Shown here one piece after another: positions 34,586 to 43,717 of a stretch of DNA of 64,000 bases; position 1 is the stretch's first letter, and every line of letters starts with the position of its first letter. Origin of the DNA: Devosia sp. Root413D1 (GTDB lineage Bacteria; Pseudomonadota; Alphaproteobacteria; Rhizobiales; Devosiaceae); NCBI RefSeq assembly GCF_001425235.1, contig NZ_LMEA01000009.1:62001-126000 (forward strand), in the 5' to 3' direction. The notes below the pieces were generated by a model. The model saw only the letters and a list, made by a program, of their open reading frames with translations. It was not told the DNA's origin and did not search any database. Made by a program: the position numbers and the translations under genes.

Positions 34586-35157
34586 GTCCGCCAGGGGGAG
34601 TGCTCTTAAGCCGATCGCATGGAGGGCGTTTCACTATTGAGCCTTGTAGGACGGCTCTGACCCCGACACGGGCGATTCTCACGACAGCGGGAACCTCTCC
34701 TTTCTGGCGCCAAGGGCAACGATCCGCGACTGGCGATGACCGTCGGACTGCCGGCGCCGGAGCTACAGATGGCGGTGATCGATGCGGTGCATCCGGGGCG
34801 TTTGAGGGAGCAAGTCGTTCGGCGGACCCGGAGCTTCGGAGTTGTGGCAAGTTGCAGGACTGGCACACAGGCCGACGGCAGTCCGCGGTAGAAGCAAGCC
34901 GCTGCTTCACCGTGATCGGGTGTTTCGAGCGGGCCATCCCGCATTAGCAAAGTGAGCACGACCAACGTGTGAACCGACCGCCACCGTGCAACCTGCCGTT
35001 TCTCTTTCCATCAGGTAAGTTGCGCGAGGACGACCCTTTATGCACCCACGGTCACCTTCCCGCACCAACACTGCTGGACGGTAACAACGCGAGCCGCCGT
35101 TGACGCAGCCCAATACCAGCCGCATAACACTACGCCAATGCTAAAGGGGGGTGTGTA
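34586..35157. other. Gene-poor stretch at left edge of atypical island
   Basis: These 572 bases hold no convincing gene. Short open frames exist on both strands, for example one of about 52 codons from 34734, but none has a recognised domain or good ribosome binding site; some could be remnants. Base composition begins to shift toward lower GC near the right end. No tRNA, integrase or clear direct repeat was seen that would define an attachment site. Confidence 0.5.
35100..35128 (+). promoter_or_regulatory. Putative promoter of the AIPR gene
   Basis: TTGACG at 35100-35105 and CATAAC at 35123-35128 are separated by 17 bases, a good fit to a housekeeping sigma-70 promoter. The start codon of the AIPR gene lies 30 bases further, preceded by an AGGGGGG ribosome binding site. 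Confidence 0.55.
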
Positions 35158-36855
35158 GTGGAAGATCAGGTACTTAACGCGTATCTTCGCGATTTTTCTC
35201 AGTCATTCGACCTGTCGGATCTGAGTGAGGCTAGTGCATTCGAGTATTTTTCCGCTTACTGCGTGTTCTTTAGAGATTTTTCAGAGAACACCGTCCTTGA
35301 GGATATGGTCGTATCGGGCGGGCTGGACACGGCAATAGATGCCGCTGGTATTTTCCTAAACGATATTAGTGTGACCACGTCGGCTCAGGTTGACGAAATT
35401 GCTACGAGGCAGCGCGTGGACGCAGACTTTGTCTTCGTTCAGTCCAAAACAAGCAGATCGCTCAACGCCGCCGAGATTGGCAGCTTCGTTCAAGGCGTAA
35501 GAGAATTTTTCTCAGAGCGACACATGCCGACAAACGAGGATATAGCCGAGCGCCGCGAACTGTCGGATCACGTCTTCACAAAGAGTGTTCGGATGCGGGC
35601 CAAACCGAGGCTGCATTTATACTACGCGTATGGCGGATCGTTCAAGAGCGATCCGAACATCGTGGCAAGAGTAACATCTGGCACCAACGACCTCAAAAGA
35701 TTGAATCTATTCTCCGAAGTTAATTTCACGTTCCTGGACGCGAATAAACTTCAAGAACGGTATCAAGAAGTCAATCTGCGGATCGAGAAGGAGATACAGA
35801 TCAATGAATATGCATCGTTACCTGCGATCCAAGGCATACGACAGGCCTATATTGGGGTGTTGCCGTGTCTCGAGCTTGTGAATTTGCTTTCAAATTCGGA
35901 TGGAAAGCTACAGAAATCTCTGTTCAATGAGAATGTGAGAGACTTTCTGAGCAGAAATCCAGTAAACGACGAAATAGCTGAGACGATAAAGTCCAAAACG
36001 AACCAAGGTAGATTGGCCGCCTTAAATAACGGCATTACAATAGTCGCGAGAGACATCAGGATAATTGGGAAGAAATTCACCCTAAGCGATTTTCAGATCG
36101 TCAATGGCTGCCAGACTAGTCACATAATTTTCGAGAATCAACATCATCTTCAAGCAGACACCTCGATAGCCGTAAAGATTATTGAAGCCGAGGACAGGGA
36201 GTTGGTCAACGAGATCGTCCGAGCAACGAACCGGCAGACTGAGGTGAAGGACGAGGCATTTGTGGTGTTGGCCGACTTTCACAAAAGACTGGAACGCTTC
36301 TTTTGGAGCATGGATTCTGACGCGGCGTATAAATTGGTATATGAGCGCAGAAAAAGGCAATATGCGGACTCGACATTCACGGCCGCCAATATTGTTACGC
36401 TAACGTCTTTGACCAACAGTTTTGTTAGTTGTGTGCTGGAGAATCCTGTCGACGCCGTCGATTATTATGGGGTTCTGCTTCATCGATATCAGGATGGGAT
36501 ATACCAGAACGATCACTCGTTATGGTCGTATCTTGTGGCGGCGACCGTTCTTAGAGAAATTGAGAAGCTCTGTGTTGGAAAGAACCGACCAAGTCTTTGG
36601 AAGTTCCGCTTCATCATAGCATTGATGGTTCGTCAGAGTTTCGGCAAACTCCCGCCATTGCAAAACGACAGGTCTCAGAAGGCGTATGCAGACGAGGCCC
36701 TTAAGGTGGTCAGGAATAGGAGAGAGTTCACCCGTCGAGTCGAGGCTGTCGAATTGCAGCTAGCAAACGCAATCCTAGCCCAAGGGCCTCAGTTTGATAA
36801 ACGTAACGCCCATCAAGATCGCCGGTTCGTGGATAGCCTCATTGCCACTCCGTAG
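35158..36855 (+). CDS. AIPR-family abortive infection protein
   Basis: A 565-residue protein with a GTG start and an AGGGGGG ribosome binding site. The AIPR family core is clear: NNGITIVA at 290-297, DFQIVNGCQTS at 311-321 and ATNRQTEVKDEAF at 356-368. The N-terminal part has G-L-D57-T-A-I-D61 and FVFVQSKTS with Q95 and K97, a pattern like the D...QxK site of restriction-endonuclease-like nucleases. The family is named from phage abortive infection. Base use is clearly AT-richer than the flanks (27 of 60 G+C in the first line versus 41 of 60 in a SorC line), indicating transfer. It is followed by a HEPN-motif gene on the same strand. Confidence 0.88.
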   Translation: MEDQVLNAYLRDFSQSFDLSDLSEASAFEYFSAYCVFFRDFSENTVLEDMVVSGGLDTAIDAAGIFLNDISVTTSAQVDEIATRQRVDADFVFVQSKTSRSLNAAEIGSFVQGVREFFSERHMPTNEDIAERRELSDHVFTKSVRMRAKPRLHLYYAYGGSFKSDPNIVARVTSGTNDLKRLNLFSEVNFTFLDANKLQERYQEVNLRIEKEIQINEYASLPAIQGIRQAYIGVLPCLELVNLLSNSDGKLQKSLFNENVRDFLSRNPVNDEIAETIKSKTNQGRLAALNNGITIVARDIRIIGKKFTLSDFQIVNGCQTSHIIFENQHHLQADTSIAVKIIEAEDRELVNEIVRATNRQTEVKDEAFVVLADFHKRLERFFWSMDSDAAYKLVYERRKRQYADSTFTAANIVTLTSLTNSFVSCVLENPVDAVDYYGVLLHRYQDGIYQNDHSLWSYLVAATVLREIEKLCVGKNRPSLWKFRFIIALMVRQSFGKLPPLQNDRSQKAYADEALKVVRNRREFTRRVEAVELQLANAILAQGPQFDKRNAHQDRRFVDSLIATP

Positions 36856-36964
36856 TTCGCAGCGGAGGTGGCCGCCAACGTACTATCCCGTCCGCGACGA
36901 GTCGGCGTAGCGATCTGCGCCGATATCGTTGCGGTTGGAACCAAAGAATTGTCACGGCGCCCTG

Positions 36965-38290
36965 ATGTCGCAAGCAAGCACTGAACGCCAATGTGTTGAA
37001 CTCCTACTGGCATCCATCACGGCGCGCATGGGCGACGATGGCCTTCGTGCCGCATTCATGTTTGGTCCGCCTGGCTCTCAAAGTTGGGAGCGAAACATGG
37101 GAACTGAGCTTTACTACCACGCCAGGGAGCTGACACTTGCTTGCCTCTATCTTCGCAGGCATGGACCTCCCTATCTTCGCGCGCTTCCAATGGAGCGGAT
37201 ATGGGGGCTCCTCCAGGGCTTTATTGCCGAGAACTATTGGCATCTCTTCGACGAGACATGGGCGAAGCCATTTGACGGGACCTACGCGGATCACGTTTCT
37301 GCATCGACCAAAGATATTTTGGCTAGGCAGCTGGCGGCGTCGTTGATCTTCAGGCCTGTGGCGGAGTTAACTCTCTACCCCCTCGTCCCTGTCCAGGTAA
37401 AGGCGGCCTTTAGATCGGAGCCTTTTTCAGTTGTTTCGCCCTCAACGCTCGTGAGGGGTGAGATACCGACTGAACTAGAGCGCTGGGTAGAGCCGGATGC
37501 GTTTCCTCCGCTGACCGACTGGAAAGGTCGCCGTGATGTCGGAGTTTCCAGTTGGCTTGCTGTCCGTTCGCCCGTAGAGGATGCTGCTGACAAGGTCAGA
37601 GCAGCAATACTCGGTGCAATCGCCCTTACGCCACTTCCCATGTATACTTACCTGTTCTCTGGGAGACGCATCTTTGGCGGCCGGTGTACGATTACAGGAG
37701 ATGGTGGGGCCACAACGTCATTTAGCGCTGGTCACACCCCTCCCCTGATGCACGATATTGTCGTCACCGAGGCTGACCACGCCTGGCTCTCGATGCTAGC
37801 AGAAAAGTTAGGTTCGAACACCAAGACAGCACGGCGAGAACTGCGTTCCCTAGAGTACTTCTATCGAGCATGGCCGTTGGGCAAATCAGAGAGATTTCCG
37901 ATCCTGTGCATGGCACTCGACGCGGTTTTTGGCGATGCGAACGGAGCTACTCAGGCGGTAATCGACGGTATCCAAGTAGCCCTCGGTAGTCATGTGCCGG
38001 ACGCACGTCTACGACGACTGATGAGCCTGCGTGCCGCCGTCATCCATGGCGGAGCGCCCGACGTCTACGACTCCAGCAAGTACGCAGAATACTACTCAGA
38101 GTACGCTGTCGACCCAATCTATGACCTCGAACTGATCACGGCGGCATGCCTGCGAGCGAGGGTGTTCAATGGTGCTCTCGTTCCTCACTCCGATCCGAAT
38201 GGGGAGATCGTTCACGAACATCAAAAGGCCGGGCGCCTTCCAAAGCAGTATCTCCGGCCAAGCATTCTAGACGTTGCTGGTACGCCGTAG
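36965..38290 (+). CDS. Unrecognised protein with C-terminal HEPN-like R-x4-H motif
   Basis: A 441-residue cytoplasmic protein without a family name I can give. The C-terminal third reads like an ApeA-type HEPN domain: FPILCMALDAVFGD, then SLRAAVIHGG with R356 and H361 forming the R-x4-H RNase motif, followed by a tyrosine-rich YAEYYSEYAVDP segment. The first 300 residues are mixed and contain no motif I know. The ATG at 36965 is chosen by codon use; a TTG twelve codons earlier is possible and no good ribosome binding site is seen. It lies 109 bases after the AIPR gene in the same island, so a joint defence role is likely but inferred. Confidence 0.65.
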   Translation: MSQASTERQCVELLLASITARMGDDGLRAAFMFGPPGSQSWERNMGTELYYHARELTLACLYLRRHGPPYLRALPMERIWGLLQGFIAENYWHLFDETWAKPFDGTYADHVSASTKDILARQLAASLIFRPVAELTLYPLVPVQVKAAFRSEPFSVVSPSTLVRGEIPTELERWVEPDAFPPLTDWKGRRDVGVSSWLAVRSPVEDAADKVRAAILGAIALTPLPMYTYLFSGRRIFGGRCTITGDGGATTSFSAGHTPPLMHDIVVTEADHAWLSMLAEKLGSNTKTARRELRSLEYFYRAWPLGKSERFPILCMALDAVFGDANGATQAVIDGIQVALGSHVPDARLRRLMSLRAAVIHGGAPDVYDSSKYAEYYSEYAVDPIYDLELITAACLRARVFNGALVPHSDPNGEIVHEHQKAGRLPKQYLRPSILDVAGTP

Positions 38291-38387
38291 TATTAAGTGC
38301 GTGGCACCCAATGCTGCCACTGGCTAAATCTCGTGTGGGGCGTGGCCAGCTATTGCTCGCGAGTTCGTCGGGAATCGAAAGCCGCCC

Positions 38388-40193
38388 TCACTCATCCCCC
38401 ATCTTCAGCGCCTTGATAAACGCTTCCTGCGGGATCTCGACGCTGCCGAACTGGCGCATCTTTTTCTTGCCCGCCTTCTGCTTCTCGAGCAGTTTCCGCT
38501 TACGGGTCGCGTCGCCGCCATAGCACTTCGCCGTCACGTCCTTGCGCATGGCGCGCACGGTTTCGCGGGCGATGATCTTGCCGCCGATGGCGGCCTGGAT
38601 CGGGATCACGAACAGGTGCGGCGGGATCAGGTCCTTGAGCTTTTCGCACATGATGCGGCCGCGCGTTTCGGCGACATTGCGGTGCACCAGCATCGAAAGC
38701 GCGTCGACCGGCTCGGCATTGACCAGGATCGAGAGCTTCACCAGGTCGCCCTCGCGGTAATCGGCGAGCGTATAGTCGAAGCTGGCATAACCCTTCGAGA
38801 TCGACTTCAGCCGATCGTAGAAATCGAACACCACTTCGTTGAGCGGCAGGTCATACTCGACCATGGCGCGGTTGCCGACATAGGTCATGTTGCGCTGGAT
38901 GCCGCGCCGATCCTGGCAGAGTTTCAGGATCGAGCCGAGATACTCGTCGGGGGTGAGGATGGTGGCCTTGATCCACGGCTCGCTGATGTGGTCGATGCGC
39001 ACCACGTCCGGCAGGTCGGCCGGGTTGTGCAGCATCAGCACCTCGCCATTGGTGAGGTGCACCTCGTAGACCACCGATGGCGCGGTGGCGATCAGATCAA
39101 GGTTGAACTCGCGGCTCAGCCGTTCCTGGATGATTTCGAGGTGCAAAAGCCCGAGAAAGCCGCAGCGGAAGCCGAAGCCGAGAGCCGCCGAGGTTTCCAT
39201 CTCGTAGCTGAAGCTCGCGTCGTTGAGCCGGAGCTTGCCCATGGCAGCGCGCAGCTCCTCGAAATCCGAGGCGTCGACCGGGAACAAGCCGCAGAACACG
39301 ACCGGCTGCGCCGGGCGGAAGCCGGGGAAGGCGCTGGCCGTCGGGCGGCGATCGTCGGTGATGGTGTCGCCGACATTGGTATCGGCCACTTCCTTGATCG
39401 AGGCGGTGAAAAAGCCGATCTCGCCGGGGCCGAGTTCGCTGATATCGACGAGTTTGGGGGTGAACACGCCGACGCGGTCGAGCTCGTAGGCCGCGTTGGC
39501 GTTCATCATCCGGATCTTCTGGCCCTTCTTCACCGTGCCATCGATGACGCGGATCAGCACCACGACGCCGAGATAGGTGTCGTACCAGCTGTCGACCAGC
39601 AGCGCCTTCAGCGGCGCGTTGATATCGCCCTTGGGCGCCGGCAGGCGCTCGACGATGGCTTCCAGCACCTTGTCGATGTTGAGGCCCGACTTGGCGGAAA
39701 TCTCCACTGCGTCCGAGGCATCGATGCCGATCACATCCTCGATCTGCTGCTTGACGCGCGGGATATCGGCGGCCGGCAGGTCGATCTTGTTGAGCACGGT
39801 CACCAACTCATGGTTGGCATCCATGGCGTGGTAGACATTGGCGAGGGTCTGCGCCTCGACGCCCTGGCTGGCATCGACGACCAGCAGCGAGCCCTCGACG
39901 GCGGCCAGCGACCGGCTGACCTCATAGGCGAAGTCGACATGGCCGGGCGTGTCGATCAGGTTGAGGATATAGGTCTCGCCGTCGGTGTGCTTGTAGGTCA
40001 GCCGGACGGTCTGCGCCTTGATGGTGATGCCGCGCTCACGCTCGATATCCATCGAGTCGAGCACCTGCTCCTTCATCTCGCGCAGCTCGAGGCCGCCCGT
40101 GAGCTGGATCAGCCGATCGGCGAGCGTCGATTTGCCATGGTCGATATGGGCGACGATGGAGAAGTTGCGAATATGGTCGAGCGGTACGGACAT
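38388..40193 (-). CDS. lepA: Elongation factor 4 (LepA)
   Basis: A 601-residue translational GTPase of the usual length. The P-loop is AHIDHGKST (15-23), G2/G3 lie in [11 protein letters not shown] and DTPGHVDF, G4 is NKID. The C-terminal part has the LepA-specific domain with [18 protein letters not shown] and the basic end [20 protein letters not shown]. It acts on stalled or mistranslocated ribosomes. It is a core chromosomal gene and marks the right boundary of the atypical island. Confidence 0.98.
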   Translation of the reverse strand: MSVPLDHIRNFSIVAHIDHGKSTLADRLIQLTGGLELREMKEQVLDSMDIERERGITIKAQTVRLTYKHTDGETYILNLIDTPGHVDFAYEVSRSLAAVEGSLLVVDASQGVEAQTLANVYHAMDANHELVTVLNKIDLPAADIPRVKQQIEDVIGIDASDAVEISAKSGLNIDKVLEAIVERLPAPKGDINAPLKALLVDSWYDTYLGVVVLIRVIDGTVKKGQKIRMMNANAAYELDRVGVFTPKLVDISELGPGEIGFFTASIKEVADTNVGDTITDDRRPTASAFPGFRPAQPVVFCGLFPVDASDFEELRAAMGKLRLNDASFSYEMETSAALGFGFRCGFLGLLHLEIIQERLSREFNLDLIATAPSVVYEVHLTNGEVLMLHNPADLPDVVRIDHISEPWIKATILTPDEYLGSILKLCQDRRGIQRNMTYVGNRAMVEYDLPLNEVVFDFYDRLKSISKGYASFDYTLADYREGDLVKLSILVNAEPVDALSMLVHRNVAETRGRIMCEKLKDLIPPHLFVIPIQAAIGGKIIARETVRAMRKDVTAKCYGGDATRKRKLLEKQKAGKKKMRQFGSVEIPQEAFIKALKMGDE

Positions 40194-40401
40194 GGGCCGC
40201 TGATACCAGAGCCGGGTGACGGGGCAAAGATGGTTTATCGGGGGTTAACAGCAGCAGATGCGTAGCCACGCCCGCGCTGCGATGATGTGACCGCGCCGCG
40301 CCCGGGCGTGCTAGGCTTCCTCCGCGGCGCGATGGACAGCCCGGCCACGCGCTGATCCCCGCGAGGCGCGGGGGTTGGGTCAGAGCGGGCAGGGGCGGAA
40401 A

Positions 40402-41037
40402 ATGGCAGACAGCAGCGACTACGCAGCGCGTTTCGACGTCGATTATCCCGGCCAGATGGACCGGCTGACCACCTTCTTTCGCCTGATCTGGGCGATCCCG
40501 ATCCTCATCGTGCTGGGCCTCCTCTCCGACACCGGCGGCTACTATTATTACGATGCGGCCGGCAACGCGGTGAAATCGGCGGGCGGCGGCATCACCGCCG
40601 GGCTGTTCCTCGCCACCGTGCTTATGCTGGTGTTCCGGCAGTTTTATCCGCGCTGGTGGTTCGATTTCGGCGTCGAGCTGGCGCGCTTCGGCGCCCGGGT
40701 CAGCGCCTATCTGTTCCTGCTGACCGACAAGTATCCCTCGACGGTCGACGCGCAATCGGTGCATCTCGAGGTCGCCTATCCCGAGGCGGCAGAGCTCAAC
40801 CGCTGGCTGCCGCTGGTCAAATGGCTGCTGGCGATCCCGCACTATGTAGTTCTGGCAGTGCTCGGCCTCGTCGCCCTGCTGGTGACGATCGTTGCGTGGT
40901 TCGCCATCCTGTTCACCGGCACCTACCCACGCGGCATGTTCGATTTCGTCGTCGGCGTCGGCCGCTGGGCCACCCGGGTCTGGGCCTATGCCTTCCTCCT
41001 CGTCACCGATGTCTACCCGCCGTTCAGCCTGCGCTAG
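40402..41037 (+). CDS. DUF4389 membrane protein
   Basis: A 211-residue integral membrane protein. It shows the internal duplication of DUF4389: FFRLIWAIPILIVLG near the N-terminus and WLLAIPHYVVLAVLG in the second half, each followed by a further hydrophobic segment and YPRWWFDF / YPRGMFDF loops. AGGGGCGG precedes the ATG by four bases. Function is unknown. It is divergent from lepA across 208 bases with no recognisable gene. Confidence 0.85.
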   Translation: MADSSDYAARFDVDYPGQMDRLTTFFRLIWAIPILIVLGLLSDTGGYYYYDAAGNAVKSAGGGITAGLFLATVLMLVFRQFYPRWWFDFGVELARFGARVSAYLFLLTDKYPSTVDAQSVHLEVAYPEAAELNRWLPLVKWLLAIPHYVVLAVLGLVALLVTIVAWFAILFTGTYPRGMFDFVVGVGRWATRVWAYAFLLVTDVYPPFSLR

Positions 41038-41148
41038 CGAGAGGATTTAAAGCCTGACACGCGCTGGCAGGGTAACTGCGCTACATGGCTTCCGGAGCGC
41101 TGGGCTGGGCCGGATTTGGCCGGTCGGCAGCGTCACTGGAGGGATGAG

Positions 41149-41616
41149 ATGGATTCGGAGACACGGCGCGGCTTTGCGTTCAACCATGGCGACTGGGTGG
41201 TCACCAACCGGCGGCTGAAGGCCCGCGGCGTCGGCTCAACCGAGTGGGACGTGTTCACCTCCTATGAGACGGCGCAGCTGTTGCTCGGCGGCATGGTGTC
41301 GGTGGATGAGAGCGACTTCCCGACCAAAGGCTTCAAGGGCATGACGCTGAGGATCTACAACCCCGAACGCGACGAGTGGGCGATCTACTGGATCAACTCG
41401 GAGAAAGGCGTGCTGGAGCCGCCGGTGTTCGGCCGCTTCGAATACGGTCGCGGCAGCTTTGCCGGCGACGACATGGATGGCGACCGGCCGGTCAAAGTGC
41501 TGTTCGACTGGAGCGGCGCCGACACCGAAACCCCCCGCTGGAGCCAGGCATTTTCGTACGATGGCGGCGATAGCTGGGAAACCAACTGGATCATGGAGTT
41601 TAGGCGGCCGGAGTAG
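41149..41616 (+). CDS. DUF1579-like calycin-fold protein
   Basis: A 155-residue soluble protein. Sequence features are a tryptophan-rich beta pattern: HGDWVVTNRRLKARGVGSTEWDVF, LRIYNPERDEWAIYWIN, GRFEYGRGSF and a WSQAFSYDGGDSWETNW ending, which fits the lipocalin/calycin-like DUF1579 group. The ATG at 41149 has GGAGGGA upstream. No catalytic motif; ligand binding is a guess. It stands alone, between a DUF4389 gene and a palindromic repeat. Confidence 0.75.
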   Translation: MDSETRRGFAFNHGDWVVTNRRLKARGVGSTEWDVFTSYETAQLLLGGMVSVDESDFPTKGFKGMTLRIYNPERDEWAIYWINSEKGVLEPPVFGRFEYGRGSFAGDDMDGDRPVKVLFDWSGADTETPRWSQAFSYDGGDSWETNWIMEFRRPE

Positions 41617-41639
41617 GGCTGTCGGAATGAGTTGAGCTG

Positions 41640-41753
41640 AACTGCCCCTCACCCCGACCCTCTCCCCGGCGGGGAGAGGGGGCGTTGGGGCACAGTCGAT
41701 GCAAAGTGCGTCCCCTCTCCCCTCTGGGGAGAGGGTCAGGGTGAGGGGCAGTT
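41640..41753. repeat. Inverted intergenic repeat, family C
   Basis: AACTGCCCCTCACCC at the left end and GGGTGAGGGGCAGTT at the right are 15-base perfect reverse complements. Inside are CCCTCTCCCCGGCGGGGAGAGGG and CCCTCTCCCCTCTGGGGAGAGGG hairpins. Related elements lie at 46317 and 58566. Confidence 0.85.
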
Positions 41754-41843
41754 CATTCAATCGCGAAGCCCAGGGATCCGCCAAAACCGGGTCGCTTCTC
41801 CCCACCACCTCCGGCAAATGTCTCCCGAGCAAAGGAGACCGCC

Positions 41844-42320
41844 ATGACCCTGCATTATTCCGGAATGCCCTCAGACCTTGCCGCCGCCTACCGTGCCGGC
41901 GCCCCCGACGCCAATGGCCAGGCGCCGGAGCGGCGCATCTCCGATGGCGACGGGGTGCCGTGCCGGCATTGCCTCGAGAACGTCGCGGCCGGCGAGCCTT
42001 ACCTCGTCCTCGCCTATCGCCCGTTCCCGGCGCCGCAGCCCTATGCCGAACTCGGGCCGATCTTCCTGCATGCCGAGGCCTGCCCGGCCTATGAACCCGC
42101 CGCCGGCCTGCCGGAGCGCGAACAGCGCGGCACCAGCGGTCGCATCTTGCGCGGTTACGGCGCCGACGACAGGATCGTCTACGGCACCGGAATCGTGGTG
42201 GGGAACGATGGCATCGAGGCAGCAGCTGAGGCGATCCTCGAGCGCGCGGACGTCGCTTACGTCCATATGCGCTCGGCCACCAATAACTGCTTCACCCTCC
42301 GGATCGACCGCGCAACCTGA
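41844..42320 (+). CDS. DUF1203 protein
   Basis: A 158-residue soluble protein with the DUF1203 layout: CRHCLENVAAGEPYLVLAYRPF near residues 40-61, PYAELGPIFLHAEAC, then a C-terminal YVHMRSATNNCFTLR. Two CxxC-like cysteines at the start of the first block may bind a metal. A GGAGA precedes the ATG. Function unknown. It ends 25 bases before the extensin-like gene on the same strand, so the two may be co-transcribed. Confidence 0.87.
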   Translation: MTLHYSGMPSDLAAAYRAGAPDANGQAPERRISDGDGVPCRHCLENVAAGEPYLVLAYRPFPAPQPYAELGPIFLHAEACPAYEPAAGLPEREQRGTSGRILRGYGADDRIVYGTGIVVGNDGIEAAAEAILERADVAYVHMRSATNNCFTLRIDRAT

Positions 42321-42345
42321 TGCGGGGTCGCCGCGTTCGGGGTGC

Positions 42346-43158
42346 ATGCGGTTCATCTTCGCCTGCCTTCTCGCCAGCATGAGCTTTGCCGCCCTGGCGC
42401 AACAGGCAGGCGACACGACCGTGCCGCTTCCCAAGCCGCGGCCGGCGGAACTCTCCGCCGAACCGGCGGTGAAATTGCCCCGCCATCGCCCGGCGGCAAC
42501 GCCCGACAAGCCCGCGCCGAAGCCGCCCGCCGCCGATCCGATCGGCCCGCCGCTACCGCCCGGCGAACATGTTGCCGAGCCGGCAGAACCGACGGCCCGC
42601 ATCTACCAGACGGCGTGCCCCGCCGTTCTGCTCGGCAAGGTCGAGGCCAAGGCGCTGCCACCGATCGAAGAAAAACAATGTGGCACCCAATCGCCGCTCT
42701 CGGTCACCGGGGTGCTGGCCAATGGGCGGATGGTGCCGGTGGCGGGCGGCGTCGAGACCGATTGCGGCATCGCCTCGGCCCTGCCTGACTGGATCGAATC
42801 GATCGACAGCTACCTTATGGCGCGCGACAACACGCGGATCGCCGAAGTGGTGGTCGGCACCTCCTACATGTGCCGCAACGTCAACAATGGCAGCACCGGT
42901 AACCTCAGCTTCCACGCCTTCGCCGATGCGCTCGACGTGGTCGGCTTCAAGCTCGAAGACGGCCGCTTCGTCACCGTCGATGGCGGCTGGAGGGACGCGC
43001 TCTCACCCGAGGGCCGGCTGCTGCGCTTCGCTCACGATTCCGCCTGCGCCCATTTCACCACCGTGCTCGGCCCCGAGGCCAATGCCGAGCATCACGACCA
43101 CCTGCATGTCGATCTCGGCTGCCACGGCAAGACCTGCACGGCGCGGCTCTGTGAATAG
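42346..43158 (+). CDS. Extensin-like (M15-fold) secreted protein
   Basis: A 270-residue exported protein: Sec signal MRFIFACLLASMSFAALAQ, then a proline-rich linker (PKPRPAE, KPAPKPPAADP) and the extensin-like C-terminal domain. That domain contains four or more cysteines, LSFHAFADALDVVGF and HHDHLHVDLGCHG, where the histidines and aspartate match the zinc-site arrangement of D-Ala-D-Ala carboxypeptidase-like folds. A role in periplasmic peptidoglycan processing is plausible but unproven for this family. The longer open frame upstream is discarded because it overlaps DUF1203 in another frame. Confidence 0.87.
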   Translation: MRFIFACLLASMSFAALAQQAGDTTVPLPKPRPAELSAEPAVKLPRHRPAATPDKPAPKPPAADPIGPPLPPGEHVAEPAEPTARIYQTACPAVLLGKVEAKALPPIEEKQCGTQSPLSVTGVLANGRMVPVAGGVETDCGIASALPDWIESIDSYLMARDNTRIAEVVVGTSYMCRNVNNGSTGNLSFHAFADALDVVGFKLEDGRFVTVDGGWRDALSPEGRLLRFAHDSACAHFTTVLGPEANAEHHDHLHVDLGCHGKTCTARLCE

Positions 43159-43160
43159 CG

Positions 43161-43637
43161 TCAGGCGCTGCGGTCGGTGAACACTGCCGCGATCAGCAGC
43201 AGCAGCGCCAGGATCGTGGCCCCCAGCCGCGCCGCATGCCAGCTCCACCAGCTGTTGCGCAGCGTTTCCCAATCAGTGGGAAGGGCATCGGCGGACCAGC
43301 CCATCACCGCGTCGTTGATCGGCTGGTTAAGCAAGCGGGTGATCAGCCCGGCAGCGACGAGGCCGAGCGCCGCGGCGCCATAGAGCATCAGCACTGTCGG
43401 CCGCTGGCGCGCCAGCACGGCCAGGACGACGACCATGACGATCGCGGCAAGCCCCATCAGCGGCAGCAGCGTATTGAGGCCGCGCACCGCGCCCTGATGC
43501 ACCTCGACAAAGCTCGTGGGCGAATAGCGGGTAATGTCGTAGCCGAACCAGATTCCGTACATGCTGCCGGCCAACAGGCCGACGAGCAGCAGGGAAAGCG
43601 CTTGTCCGATGGTGGATAGATAGCCGAGGCCAGGCAT
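43161..43637 (-). CDS. DUF1772-like membrane protein
   Basis: A 158-residue protein with four hydrophobic segments (starting near 10, 60, 85 and 135) and NTLLPLMGLAAI, WWSWHAARLGATILALLL, the pattern of DUF1772 / anthrone-oxygenase-like membrane proteins. Its end lies two bases from the convergent extensin-like stop. It is divergent from a TetR regulator, and a 15-base palindrome lies in the shared promoter, so it is the likely regulatory target. Function unknown. Confidence 0.8.
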   Translation of the reverse strand: MPGLGYLSTIGQALSLLLVGLLAGSMYGIWFGYDITRYSPTSFVEVHQGAVRGLNTLLPLMGLAAIVMVVVLAVLARQRPTVLMLYGAAALGLVAAGLITRLLNQPINDAVMGWSADALPTDWETLRNSWWSWHAARLGATILALLLLIAAVFTDRSA

Positions 43638-43677
43638 AGGATATGGGCTCCTCTCGACGCTGGAGCTGTAATTACAA

Positions 43678-43692
43678 TACAGTGTCACTGTA
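43678..43692. promoter_or_regulatory. TetR operator palindrome
   Basis: TACAGTGTCACTGTA is a perfect 15-base palindrome around one central base. It lies in the 80-base region between the divergent DUF1772 and TetR genes, 26 bases before the regulator start, so it probably controls both. Confidence 0.8.
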
Positions 43693-43717
43693 GTCAATAT
43701 GGTAATGGCATAGCGAA

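Noticed and set aside
34734-34892. A frame of about 52 codons in the gene-poor stretch before the island
   Set aside because: No ribosome binding site, no domain; could be a remnant but cannot be supported.
35158-38290. A restriction-modification system
   Set aside because: Although the AIPR protein has a nuclease-like D...QxK pattern, there is no methyltransferase or specificity gene within the island.
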